A DNA stretch of 64,000 nt from Parietaria judaica. Taxonomy: Eukaryota; Streptophyta; Magnoliopsida; Rosales; Urticaceae. Numbering within the stretch: position 1 is the stretch's first letter; each line of letters starts with the position of its first letter. The notes beneath the pieces were generated by a model. That model was given only the letters and a program-made list of their open reading frames with translations, was not told the origin of the DNA and searched no databases. Of the stretch, positions 53,996 through 64,000 are shown in pieces. The position numbers and the translations under genes were made by a program. The stretch is from assembly GCA_954871525.1 (NCBI GenBank), contig OX940865.1, positions 18,180,606 through 18,244,605 on the forward strand, in the 5' to 3' direction.

Positions 53996-56053
53996 GGGAT
54001 AATAGCGGCAAAAGTGGTCAAAGTTAGGCCAAGTGTGTAAATAAGTGGTCAAACCGATTTAATATCGGCATAAGTAGCGAAAGTTGATCAAACCGTGGAC
54101 AGTACAAATTCCATCCGTTTCATGTTAAACGCCGTTTGCCACGTCATTTCCACAAGTGTTGAGCTTTGGCCACTTATTTGCACACTCGGCCTAACTTAGC
54201 CACTTTTGCCGCTATTATCCCCTTTTTTTTACGTTCCAAAGTATTTTTTAGAGTTTATCTAGATTTTTTTTGTTACTCTTTTTCTTTTTCTTAAGATTTG
54301 ACTAAAATTTGATTTCCGAAAGAACTGATTCCGTTTTTTAAACTTAGAACGCTGAATATCACTCTCAATTTTAAAAACATTAAAATGTGTTATCGGTTTC
54401 ACATGTAATTTACGATCATAGGATTAGACATAAAACCTCTATATACTTAATTGTTAGGGACAATTAGATTTCTTTAAAGGAATTGGTACGAAATACCCAT
54501 TTAGCCACAAGTTTTTTTTTTTTTTGATTACTCATTTTGTGTATTAAAATGTACTAAAATATGTATGTTTTAATAAGTTTGTACAAAATAAAAATTTCGT
54601 TAATAATGTTGGCCTAACATTGTTAGTTAGAGCCGAGACTAAAATCGAGACTTTGTAATATTATTTTATTAAGATATATTTAATTGTTAGAGACCCAAAA
54701 TTTTGTTTAGCGAAATACCCATTTAGCCACAATTTTTTTTTTAAATTACTCATTATGTGTATTAAAATGTACCAAAATAGATAGTGTTTTAAAAACTTTG
54801 TAAAATGAGAATTTCGTTAATAATGTTGGCCTAACATTGTTAGTTAGAGCCGGGACTAAATCGAGACTTAGTAATATTATTTTATTGAGATTATTAATTT
54901 AAATGAAATTTTACTGGACGAAGTAGTATTTCGGTCTATAATGCTAAGGCTTCGTGGTTAATAGTTTGGCACACCCAGATACCATAGTTTAAAAAAAAAA
55001 TAAAAAAATCTAACAGTAGCATCAATGATTTGATATGGGTTTTGAGATTAGTGAAAGTGACTAACCTTCTTGTTATGTTTCTTGTTCCGTAAGATGGTTT
55101 TCTTTTTATTTTTTCTATTTCGCCCCCTGAATCATGATCAGGTAATTTGTACAGGGCCAAGAACCTGAAAAATCTCTTAGTACTGTCTATCCCGTACCCT
55201 GGTGAACCAAACCGAGCGTAAGTCTTCCAAGCATGGAGAGGCTAAACTAATCACTAGTAACCCCTACATTTTGCGCAAAGTTAACAAAAATGGTTTTTTT
55301 TTCATAAGTTATGTGTGGTGATTTCAAATGACTAAGTCCATAAAAGCATGGTACAATAAAATTTCATAAAATTAATAATCTTAATAAAATAATGTTAAAA
55401 GGTCTCGATTTTAGTCTCGGCTCTAACTAACAATGTTAGGCCAACATTATTAACGAAATTTTTATTTTGTACAAACTTATTAAAACATACATATTTTAGT
55501 ACATTTTAATACACACAATGAGTAATTAAAAAAAAAAAACTTGTGGCTAAATGGGTATTTCATACCAATTCCTTTAAAGAAATCTAATTGTCCCTAACAA
55601 TTAAGTATATAGAGGTTTCATGTCTAATCCTATGATCGTAAATTACATGTGAAACCGATAACACATTTTAATGTTTTCAAAATTGAGAGTGATATTCAGC
55701 GTTCTAAGTTTAAAAAACGGAATCAGTTCTTTCGGAAATCAAATTTTAGTCAAATCTTAAGAAAAAGAAAAAGAGTAACAAAAAAAATCTAGATAAACCC
55801 TAAAAAATATTTTAGAATGTAAAAAAAGGGATAATAGCGGCAAAAGTGGCTAAAGTTAGGCCGAGTGTGCAAATAAGTGGCCAAAGCTCAACACTTGTGG
55901 AAATGACGTGGCAAACGGCGTTAACATGAAATGAATGGAATTTGTACTGTCCACGGTTTGGTAAACTTTGGCTACTTATGCCGATATTAAATCGGTTTGG
56001 CCACTTATTTGCACACTTGGCCTAACTTTGGTCACTTTTGCCGCCATTATCCC
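53996..56053. mobile_element. 2-kb Mutator-type foldback element, copy E
   Basis: 2058-bp near-palindrome. Ends are GGGATAATAGCGGCAAAAGT and, reversed, GGGATAATGGCGGCAAAAGT. Arms of roughly 700 bp run through CACGTCATTTCCACAAGTGT and GGCCTAACATTGTTAGTTAG. The exact 9-bp target duplication TAAATATTA lies at 53987-53995 and 56054-56062. The left arm carries an extra 222-bp tandem duplication. The centre (about 54935-55340) is non-palindromic and unrecognised; a 74-codon minus-strand frame there shows no family features. No transposase. Confidence 0.9.
54489..54890. repeat. 222-bp tandem duplication in the left arm of element E
   Basis: CGAAATACCCATTTAGCCAC starts at 54489 and again at 54711, and homology continues through GTTGGCCTAACATTGTTAGT and CTAAAATCGAGACTT in each. 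The right arm has a single copy, so the duplication arose after the palindrome. Confidence 0.85.
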
Positions 56054-56062
56054 TAAATATTA

Positions 56063-57375
56063 AAACACCTAATAATTTGAAGTGGAATAAATATGTTATT
56101 GACAAGTGACAACTCAACTTTAACAGGGACCCGTAAGTGAATATGTCATCAAAATATTTGAAGCAAAATGACATTTCAAGCTTTGAGCCTTGATCATGCC
56201 ACACTTTTGACATGAAGATGCACTTTACAAAACAAAACAAAACAAAACAAAACAAAAAAAAAAACTTGTGCCATAATTTTTTTACAAAAAAAAAATTATT
56301 CTTTTCTAAACTAAAACTTAAGGTATTTTAGCCCAAATATATTTATATACATATCTTAAAATAAGAGAATAAAAGCAGTTGAAAAGATATTTGACCTGTA
56401 TTGGGGGACCCGAACCTTAAAGAAGAAAAGGCACAACATATCTTAATGAAGATGAGCATCAAATATTGGACCAAAAGTGGGTCGAATTCCTTTCCTTTCT
56501 CTCCTTGAAATCATTATCTCTCTTTAAATAATAGTTAATGACTTAATTCCAATTGATATCTTTTGTATTTATGTTTTTCTTTTGTGTGTGGGTGGGGTGT
56601 ATATCCAAATGATTTGAGTACAAAAAATAAATAAATTTAATATAAAATATGGCCTTCTTGATTCTTGAATGACTCGTGATAATTAAATTATTAAATTTTT
56701 CTCTAAAGCGATTGCTAACTCGTGGGTCATGGCAAGCACTAATGCTAACATTGCTAAGAGAGGGATACTTCATTTTCATTATATCATTAGAAAATATCTG
56801 TTAATTAATTAAATAACGTAACATAGACTTCTCTTCATATAAATAAATTCTTAAAATAAATATTGAAAAAAAGTGATACTTACTTATTATCTTAAAAAAG
56901 TGAAAATTTTCACTTCAATAAAAATTAAGCAAAGTTGACCGGTCGAGCACACTTCATAATTAAGTTTGCCTCAAGTGAAACCCTAGATCATGGCGTTCCC
57001 AATTACGAGCGAAGATACTCGATTTGTAAAGCTTATTACACTTTAATATTTGCGTCTAAATTTTTACTACAAAAATATGGACTCATAGTATGTATTGCAC
57101 TATATTACGTCAATCTAGATTTTACGACGAAAAATATTTATTTGTAACGGTTGTTTGACTTAAACACACAAGTCCAAATTTGTTAATATAATAATCCTTA
57201 GTTTCACAAAAATATAACAGCATAACGAGCTTCAAACACCGGGGCAACTTTTATGGGCCGTTTCACTCGAGCGAACTGTGAATTCCTGTAAATTCATAAC
57301 AATTAAAAAAATGTCGAAGAGACCAATGCTTAGGAGGGGTTTGGTGCGTGCGAGGATGAGGGTTGGCATGGCTAC
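56063..57375. other. Intergenic before the LTR retrotransposon
   Basis: AT-rich spacer with an (AAAAC)n tract near 56228. No gene recognised. Confidence 0.45.
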
Positions 57376-58089
57376 TGTTGATGTACAAATTTGTCATTAT
57401 TTAATATGACATAAAGTGCTAAGGTTATGAATTAATTAAATTTATAAACCATGATAAATGGCTTTAAAGAAATAAACTGGTATTCGTAAAAGCCCATTTG
57501 AGAAGCCCAATGAGATTCTCAATCAGACCAAGAACCTACGGATACAGGCTACTCGGCCCAATGAGTTCTAAAGGCCCAAATCCATTCGACATCAGTCCAG
57601 AAAGACGATGGTAGAGACGTCATATACTCTACCCGGCATCCCATTTCAAACTCAGACGGAAGACCAGGAGCACGGAGTCAAGCCTCCAACGGACATAAAT
57701 TCAAACACGACGACGAGAACGAAGTCATGGGACACGTGTAGCCAGATCGTCCATTCAACCCGGTCAGCACGGAGTGAAGACCCCTCGATTCCTGGAAGTC
57801 CAACGGGAAGAATTGAAGCCTATAAATGCCAAGCTCAAGCTCAGATCAACGGGCACGCATACTTACAACCTTGAGAGAATACACCGAAGAAATTCTACCC
57901 GGCATTCTTGTTCACTCAAGATCTCATTGTATTCTTTCTTCCCTCCTCTTTTCTTTTCTATTCTCAGACGTGATCTAGCTGCCTGTAGCTATCCGTCTAT
58001 GTTCATTGTCGCAATAAACTAACAGAGGAAGTAGTCAACTACCGCTTTGGGACGAACCTCTATAAAAAATCCCTCGTCTCATTTATATC

Positions 58090-58159
<70 letters not shown>

Positions 58160-58276
58160 TGAGTGAATCGTGAGCTTGCAACGCGAGAGATCGAATTCCA
58201 CCAAATTGTTTCATTCAAAATCATCATATGCTCACAAGTCACACTTGACTGATTGAGGTGGGAAACCACGTCAACA
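57376..58276 (+). repeat. 5' LTR
   Basis: 901 bp, starting TGTTGA and ending TCAACA (6-bp inverted ends). A TATA box is near 57821 (CCTATAAATGCC). U5 contains GTAGTCAACTACCGC, and a long (AT)n tract lies at about 58094-58157. The end is fixed by the primer-binding site that follows. It shares 5' end, TATA context and U5 motif with the solo LTR at 26705-27454. Confidence 0.9.
58094..58157. repeat. (AT)n microsatellite in the LTR
   Basis: About 32 uninterrupted AT units. Confidence 0.95.
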
Positions 58277-58277
58277 G

Positions 58278-58297
58278 TTTGGCGCCGTCTGTGGGAA
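58278..58297 (+). other. Primer-binding site of the retrotransposon
   Basis: TTTGGCGCCGTCTGTGGGAA immediately after the LTR. This TGGCGCCGTCTGTGGG block follows the 5' LTR in many plant Tat and Athila-type elements. Confidence 0.8.
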
Positions 58298-58340
58298 ACT
58301 GATCTCGCTAACTCCTAAAAGCTCAAAGCACTCCGCAAAC

Positions 58341-59993
58341 ATGAGCAACAATGAAATCGCAATCGTGAACGAGTCTGAGGTAAACAACCCAGATCCAAAC
58401 ACGGAATCGAGCAACCTACAGTCTCAGCTAGAGGCTAGCGCTGCTGAGAATCGAGAGTTGCGCCAGCGACTCGAATCTCTGGAAGCCAACCAAGCCCGAA
58501 ATGAGCGTCGTCAGAGCGCTAACCGGACTAATCCGGGACAAAGCTCTGGGTGTCAAGGCCGGACAGGGCTCGACGCTGTCCACTTCGACTTTGCCGACGT
58601 GGACAATCCGCAAGCGCCGAGGCAAAACCAGCCCCGACTACCCAGCGGCCCTAGACCCGCGACGCCTCCCCCGCCCCCTGAAACAGGAACACCCCTTTTT
58701 ACCCCCTTGACGGGTCTCTACCCGTCTAATGCGGGGAATGTTGCTTCGAGCAGTCACCAACGCCCGGGACCCCAAAACCGACAATCGGGGTACGAGCAAA
58801 GCCGTAACATCAGCCAGGCCCTCAACAGCCACCCGGTCACGTACCCGAGGTATCCCAGCCCGGTGTACGGACAGGAACCCCTCCAGGCTGTGCGTCCCGA
58901 ACAAGCTCCCCAACGCACAGAATTGGAGGAGCTCAAACGCTCAATGGCCGAAATGAATGAGAAGCTCATTCACGTGCGCTCTCGCGTGCACAGCGCCACT
59001 ACCGCTGCCCCCGAGATAGAACGTCTAGTGGAGGAGGCAGAAAGGACACCCTTTAAGCCCGTCATAACTAACGTTATACTCAGGGAAGGCGGACGAGTAT
59101 ATGTACCAAAGTACGACGGGACGACCGATCCCAAAGTACACTTGAGGTCCTTCAGGATAGCGATGGGGCGAGCCCATCTGGAAGCGCACGAATTGGACGC
59201 TGGGCGCTGCCAATATTTCTCTGAAAATCTGGTCGGCCCGGCGATGGAATGGTTCTCGAAACTTGAACCGCGTTCCATAGACAACTTCGGACAGCTAACG
59301 ACCCTTTTTCTCAAACATTTTTCCATGTTTATGGAAACTGAGATCACGGCGGCGAACCTCTATGCCTTGCAGCAAGAGAGAGGAGAGCCCCTCAGAGCTT
59401 TCATGACCAGGTTCAAAAAGACCATGGTCAAAATAAACGGGATCAGTGACGAAGCCGTCATAGCCGCTCTCACGGCCGGACTATGGTACGATTCGAAGTT
59501 CAAAACGGACATCGTCGTGAATCGTTACGACTCCATCGAAGACGTGATCCACATATCATCCAACTGGATCAGGCATGACGAAGAACTCGAAGCCATGCGA
59601 AGGAGACATGGATCTCAACCCGTCCACCAGCGGAATACCGGACCACCCGGGCAGCAGCCGCCGCCTAGGGCCGGAAATCACAACAACCCTTTCAGGGGAC
59701 AAAGGAATTCCCCCCCAATCCAGAAGCACCCATTCCAAGCCCAGAATCCGAGGGCTAATAACGGACCGAACCCGCGAAACCCGTACGTTTTCAACGTTAA
59801 AATTCGGAAACCGCGGAATTCGAAGAACAGGTCAAAGCAGAAGAAACTCCTGGAGAAGTGCTGGTCAGCTCGAGAGACTTCCCGCCGTACAGCAACGAAG
59901 GTTTCCCGAAGCACGACCCGAAAGCGTGGTGTAACTTCCACAAGGTGTTCGGGCATCATACGAAGAATTGTATGGTACTCCGTGCCCGCCTAG
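58341..59993 (+). pseudogene. Retrotransposon gag (capsid), frameshifted at its 3' end
   Basis: An open frame of 550 codons. Residues about 25-57 are a heptad-rich coiled coil (SQLEASAAENRELRQRLESL). A Pro-rich linker follows. The gag core runs at about 260-400 (for example GPAMEWFSKLEPRSI and NLYALQQERGEPLRAFMTRF). After about 59800 this frame turns into unrelated Arg/Lys-rich sequence while the knuckle continues in another frame, so a small insertion or deletion lies near there. Structural protein of the intracellular particle. Confidence 0.88.
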
Positions 59994-60847
59994 CGGAGAA
60001 GTACATCAATGGAGAATTGGGGGAAATAAACTTCGGCAATGAGCTGAAAGGTGGGCAATCAACCGAGCAAAGCCTTCCCCAAAACCAACCTCAGACTGGC
60101 CAGAAAAGAGAAGAGCAACATAGAACGCCGCGCGAAAGCATACAGCCTAGCAAAAGAGGACGGGTACATATGCTCGAGGAATCAGACGAGCAAACATACG
60201 AAGAAACAGAGAATTCCGGAGAGCAGCTCAGCGACATCCCCGAGCCCATCGGTAGAATCTACACTATTGTGGGAGGTTCCCAACTGCATGGTAACTCAGT
60301 AAACTCCATCAAGGCCCATCAGAGGAAGCTCAAGGCCAGACCGGTGATCGTACCGAGGCAAGAACCGGACTTCGAGATCTCGTTCAAAGATAGTGAAGTG
60401 GCCACACTGATTGGTCCGCACGACGATGCGCTGGTCGTCACACTCCTATTTGCCTCGTATACGATGGACATGATCCTAATCGATAACGGGAGCTCAGTCG
60501 ACGTGATCTTCCTGGAGCCGTTGCTAAAGCTGGTAGTGGAAGAGACAGAGATCAACAGAGAAGCCATCCCGCTAACCGGCTTCCATGGAGGAACCATCAA
60601 CGCGGTTGGCACGGTGCGACTGTCCATCGCAGCAGCAGGGGTCGGGAAGACCAAAAATTTCCTAGTGTTGGACTGCCCGTCAGTTTACAACATGATATTA
60701 GGAAGACCCTGGCTGCATATGATGAAGGCCGTACCGTCAACCTACCATCAACTAATACGCTTCCCGAATAGGGCGGGAAAAATCGTTGAAATCAAGGGAA
60801 ATAAAAAACAATCCAGAATTTGCTACATGAGCGCGTTCCGGAACATT
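59801..60847 (+). pseudogene. Retrotransposon gag C-terminus (zinc knuckle) and aspartic protease
   Basis: Continues gag in a different frame. A knuckle of the form C-x2-H-x4-H-x4-C (CNFHKVFGHHTKNC), usual in Tat elements, is followed by a polar linker. The protease has the active-site region MILIDNGSSVDVIFLEPL and the later MILGRPWLHMM. The frame ends at TAG (60848-60850). A second in-frame TAG at 60884-60886 separates it from the reverse transcriptase frame. Confidence 0.88.
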
Positions 60848-60886
60848 TAGGCCGCTAAGGCCGGGAAAGAGCAATCTACCGCATAG

Positions 60887-62365
60887 CAGTTAATGGCGGT
60901 AGATGAAAAAGAGGACGACGGACAGGAAAGGGTCACCGATACGGACGGACCTAACCTGGAAATGACAGTCCAGGTCCAAATCGATCCCGACAACCCGGAC
61001 CACCGGGTAGGAATCGGAAAAGGACTAGACAATGACGTCAAAAAAGATCTCCTCAAATTCCTAACCAAAAACCGGGACTGTTTTGCTTGGTCTCACAAAG
61101 ACATGCCCGGAATAGACCCAAGCATTACAACCCATCGCCTAAACGTGGATCCGAGCTACAAGCCGGTAAAACAAAAGAGGCGAAAGCTAGGCCCGGATAG
61201 GGCCCAAGCCGTAAATGAAGAAGTCACAAAACTGCTGCAGACCGGATCCATCAGGGAAGTCAAATACCCGGACTGGTTAGCAAATACAGTAGTTGTGAAG
61301 AAGAAAAACGGGAAGGCTAGAGTCTGCATCGACTTTACCGACCTGAACAAAGCTTGTCCCAAAGACAGTTTCCCAATGCCCCATATCGACCGTCTAGTCG
61401 AAGCGACATGTGGGCATGAACTACTGTCGTTCATGGACGCATTCTCGGGATACAACCAGATCCTAATGCACCCCGAGGACCAAGAAAAAACGGCATTCAT
61501 AACCGATAGAGGAATATACTGTTACAAAGTTATGCCCTTCGGATTAAAAAACGCCGGAGCCACATATCAAAGATTAGTCAACCAAATGTTCGCCGAACAT
61601 CTCGGTAAAACCATGGAAGTCTACATCGATGACATGTTGGTAAAGTCCTCCCAAGCAACGGATCACGTGTCCCACCTAGAAGACTGCTTCGCCATACTAC
61701 GAAAGTATCAAATGAAGCTCAACCCGACGAAATGCACCTTCGGGGTAACTTCGGGAAAATTCCTAGGTTATCTGGTCACACAGCGAGGTATAGCAGCCAA
61801 TCCCAAGGAGATAAATGCCCTCCAGAACATGCCCTCCCCAAGGACTGTTCGAGAGACGCAAAGACTGACCGGGAGAATCGCCGCTCTTAACTGGTTCATA
61901 TCAAGAGCTACGGACAAATGTTTACCCTTCTACGAGCTATTGAAAGGTAACAAAAAGTTCGAATGGACCGAAGAGTGCGAAGAGGCCTTCCAAAAGCTGA
62001 AAAAATACCTCTCCACCCCACCAATACTCACCAGACCAATCTTGGGAGAGCCATTATTTTTATATCTGGCTGTCTCGCCATCGGCGGTGAGTGGAGTAAT
62101 CGTGAGAGAGGACCGCGGAGAGCAAAAGCCGATCTTCTACATCAGCAAATCTTTGGAAGATGCTGAAACCAGATACCCGGCAATAGAAAAACTCGCACTG
62201 GCAATGATAACCGCAGCGAGGAAGCTTCGGCCTTATTTCCAATCCCATACCATCATGGTAGTGACTACCCAACCTTTGAGAATCATCCTCCATAGCCCGA
62301 ATCAATCGGGAAGGCTCACGAAATGGGCCGTCGAGTTAAGCGAATTTGACATAGAATACAAGATC
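60887..62365 (+). pseudogene. Reverse transcriptase and first RNase H of the retrotransposon
   Basis: Same frame as the protease. RT motifs in order are KKKNGKARVCIDFTDLNKA, FMDAFSGYNQI, MPFGLKNAGATYQ, and the catalytic YIDDMLVKS. RNase H follows (from about KKFEWTEECEEAFQKLK), with YISKSL and RYPAIEKLALAM. A TGA at 62366-62368 interrupts just after FDIEYKI; the frame stays open beyond it. Confidence 0.9.
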
Positions 62366-62368
62366 TGA

Positions 62369-64000
62369 ACCTGTGCAAAGTCACAAGTATTGGCTGACTT
62401 TCTCATCGAATTACCAGCCGACGGTTCAAAAGAGGGCCACGAGGACGGAGAATATAAACTCGAAGTCGACGGCGCGTCAAACCAGGGCGGATCCGGGATC
62501 GAAATTCGTTTGATATCCCCCACGGGAGAAGTGTTGGAACAATCATTTCGACTGAAATTCCACGCGACAAACAACGAGACCGAGTACGAGGCCCTCATCG
62601 CCGGCCTCAAACTAGCAAAAGCCGTGGGAGCCCGGAAAGTAAGGGCCCACTCCGACTCAAAACTAGTTACCAGTCAGATCAGTGGCGAATATGCTACCCG
62701 AGATGACAGGATGGAAAAATACCTCTCGGTAGTAAAAGGCTTAATTCAACAATTCGAACACGTCGAAATAGTCCAAATACCGAGGAGTGAAAACGCGTCA
62801 GCAGACGCATTGGCCGGTTTAGCTTCGACTTCGGACCCCGAGGTCAAAAGGATAATCCCGGTCGAAACAATAGACGAACCCAGCGTAACCCGCGAAGTTT
62901 GCAATATCCGAATGGAAGAGGATGATTGGAGGACCCCAATCATTAACTACATCCTAACCGGGGCCAAACCTCGAGACAAGCAAAAAGCTAGGAAACTAAG
63001 GATCCAAAGCGCTAGATTTTGCATGATCGGGGAAAAATTGTACAAACGTAGCTATACCGGACCCTACCTAAGGTGCCTAGGAAAGACCGAAGCTCAAATA
63101 GTACTTCACGAAATCCATTCGGGAGAATGCGGCAACCATTCGGGAGGAAGATCTTTAGCAAACAAAGCAAAAAGGCAAGGCTTTTTCTGGGCCACTATGT
63201 TGGCGGACAGCGAAACCTATGCCAAAAGGTGCGACAAATGCCAGATACACTCCCCGTCCATACATAGACCAGCAGAAGAACTCTCATCAGTCTCGGTCCC
63301 GTACCCGTTCATGAAATGGTCCATGGACATAGTAGGACCTTTCCCTCTGGCCCCGGCTGGGAAGAGATTTCTACTTGTCGTGACCGACTACTTCTCAAAA
63401 TGGGTGGAGGCAGAATCGTACGCAAACATTAAAGATGTTGATGTAGAAAATTTCCTATGGAAGAACATCATCAGTAGATTCGGCCTCCCAAAAGAGATAA
63501 TAGCTGACAATGGACCACAATTCATTTCAACGAGATTCCAAAACTTCTGCATAAACTGGAAAATATCCTTGAACACGTCCACTCCGAGATATCCTCAAGG
63601 CAATGGTCAAGCCGAAGTAGCTAACCGGGTAATAGTGGACGGAATCAAGAGATGCCTAGACACCAAAAAAGGACGATGGGCAGACGAGCTCATAGGAGTC
63701 CTTTGGTCCTACAGAACTACCCCGCGTAGGGCCACCGGGGAAACCCCTTTCTCAATGGTACACGGCACTGAGGCCGTGATACCAGCAGAGATAGAGACAC
63801 CCAGCCTTCGAAGGGAACTCGCCCCTTTGGACGCAGAAATCAATGACGAAATGAGGGAAGACCAGCTCGACTACATCGACGAAAGACGAGAACAAGCTTT
63901 GATAAGAATTGCCAACTATCAAAACTCGATAGCTAGATACTATAATTCAAAGGTCAAACGTCGAAAATTTATAGTGGGAGAGTTGGTCCTCAGAAAAGTT
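62369..64000 (+). pseudogene. Second RNase H and integrase of the retrotransposon (runs off the window)
   Basis: Open for over 540 codons in the same frame as RT. A second RNase H has EVDGASNQGGSG, NNETEYEALIAGL, AHSDSKLVTSQI and ENASADALAGLAS (D-E-D-D). The integrase has an HHCC-type zinc region (H near HEIHSGECGNHSGG, CDKC), then the D,D-35-E core (MDIVGPF, ADNGPQF, PQGNGQAE). The C-terminal part starts with YYNSKVKRRKF and continues outside the window. Confidence 0.9.

Larger units (their letters stand above)
57376..64000 (+). mobile_element. Ty3/gypsy (Tat lineage) LTR retrotransposon, 3' end outside window
   Basis: Order seen: 5' LTR (57376-58276), primer-binding site, gag, CCHC-like knuckle and protease, reverse transcriptase and RNase H, second RNase H, integrase. 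RT before integrase makes it Ty3/gypsy. The extra RNase H between RNase H and integrase and the DNGSS protease motif place it in the Tat group. It is non-functional as it stands: one frameshift near 59800, in-frame TAG codons at 60848 and 60884, and a TGA at 62366. The rest of the coding frame is open, so the copy looks fairly young. The 3' LTR and target duplication are outside the window. Confidence 0.95.

Noticed and set aside
54936..55160. A 74-codon minus-strand frame in the centre of element E.
   Set aside because: Half of it is low-complexity and the N-terminal part resembles no family I know; kept only as a possible captured segment in the element's description.

Overview
The window is nuclear DNA from a flowering plant, almost certainly a eudicot. 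It has AT-rich intergenic DNA, GT-AG introns, plant-specific gene families (cpRNP, SYP1-type syntaxin, class-I carboxylesterase, DOXC-type dioxygenase) and many plant-type transposable elements. I cannot name the species from sequence alone.

Six protein-coding genes can be read through their exons. In order they are: TRAPPC8 (+, entering from the left edge, about 66-8407); a plasma-membrane syntaxin of the SYP121/SYP122 group (+, 10530-11759); the chloroplast RNA-binding protein cp33 (-, 15888-18116); mitochondrial D-lactate dehydrogenase (+, 18994-24452); a CXE15-like carboxylesterase (+, 35786-39702); and CDC20 (-, 44314-46219). A seventh gene, a 2-oxoglutarate/Fe(II) dioxygenase (+, 49501-52338), follows a decayed copy of the same family (47325-47850). 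The order matches two Arabidopsis neighbourhoods known to me: SYP122/cp33 on chromosome 3 and DLD/CXE15 on chromosome 5. The genes are ordinary housekeeping, trafficking, chloroplast RNA, detoxification, hormone-catabolism and cell-cycle genes and do not form one pathway.

The unusual content is the repeat landscape. At least six foldback elements share one terminal signature (GGG..AA..GCGGC.AAA.TAC) with target duplications of about 9 bp, which is the Mutator (MULE) pattern: 12432-13556, 13722-14715, 27885-29040, 27681-29739, 52599-53639 and 53996-56053. A seventh, older one (29843-35631) is split by a 5-kb element (30526-35568) that has long inverted termini and an 8-bp target duplication. 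This 5-kb element looks like a Pack-MULE. It carries a Rab GTPase (RABD-type) exon fragment, a perfect 20-bp hairpin and a palindromic array of about 22-bp GACA-headed units. Three hAT-type MITEs with exact 8-bp target duplications lie at 5710-5937, 25458-26032 and 41457-42114.

The right end (57376-64000) is the 5' part of a Tat-lineage Ty3/gypsy retrotransposon: LTR, primer-binding site, gag, protease, RT-RNaseH, second RNase H and integrase. It has one frameshift and three in-frame stops and runs off the window. Related LTRs lie at 26705-27454 (solo, minus strand) and about 9061-9715 (degraded).
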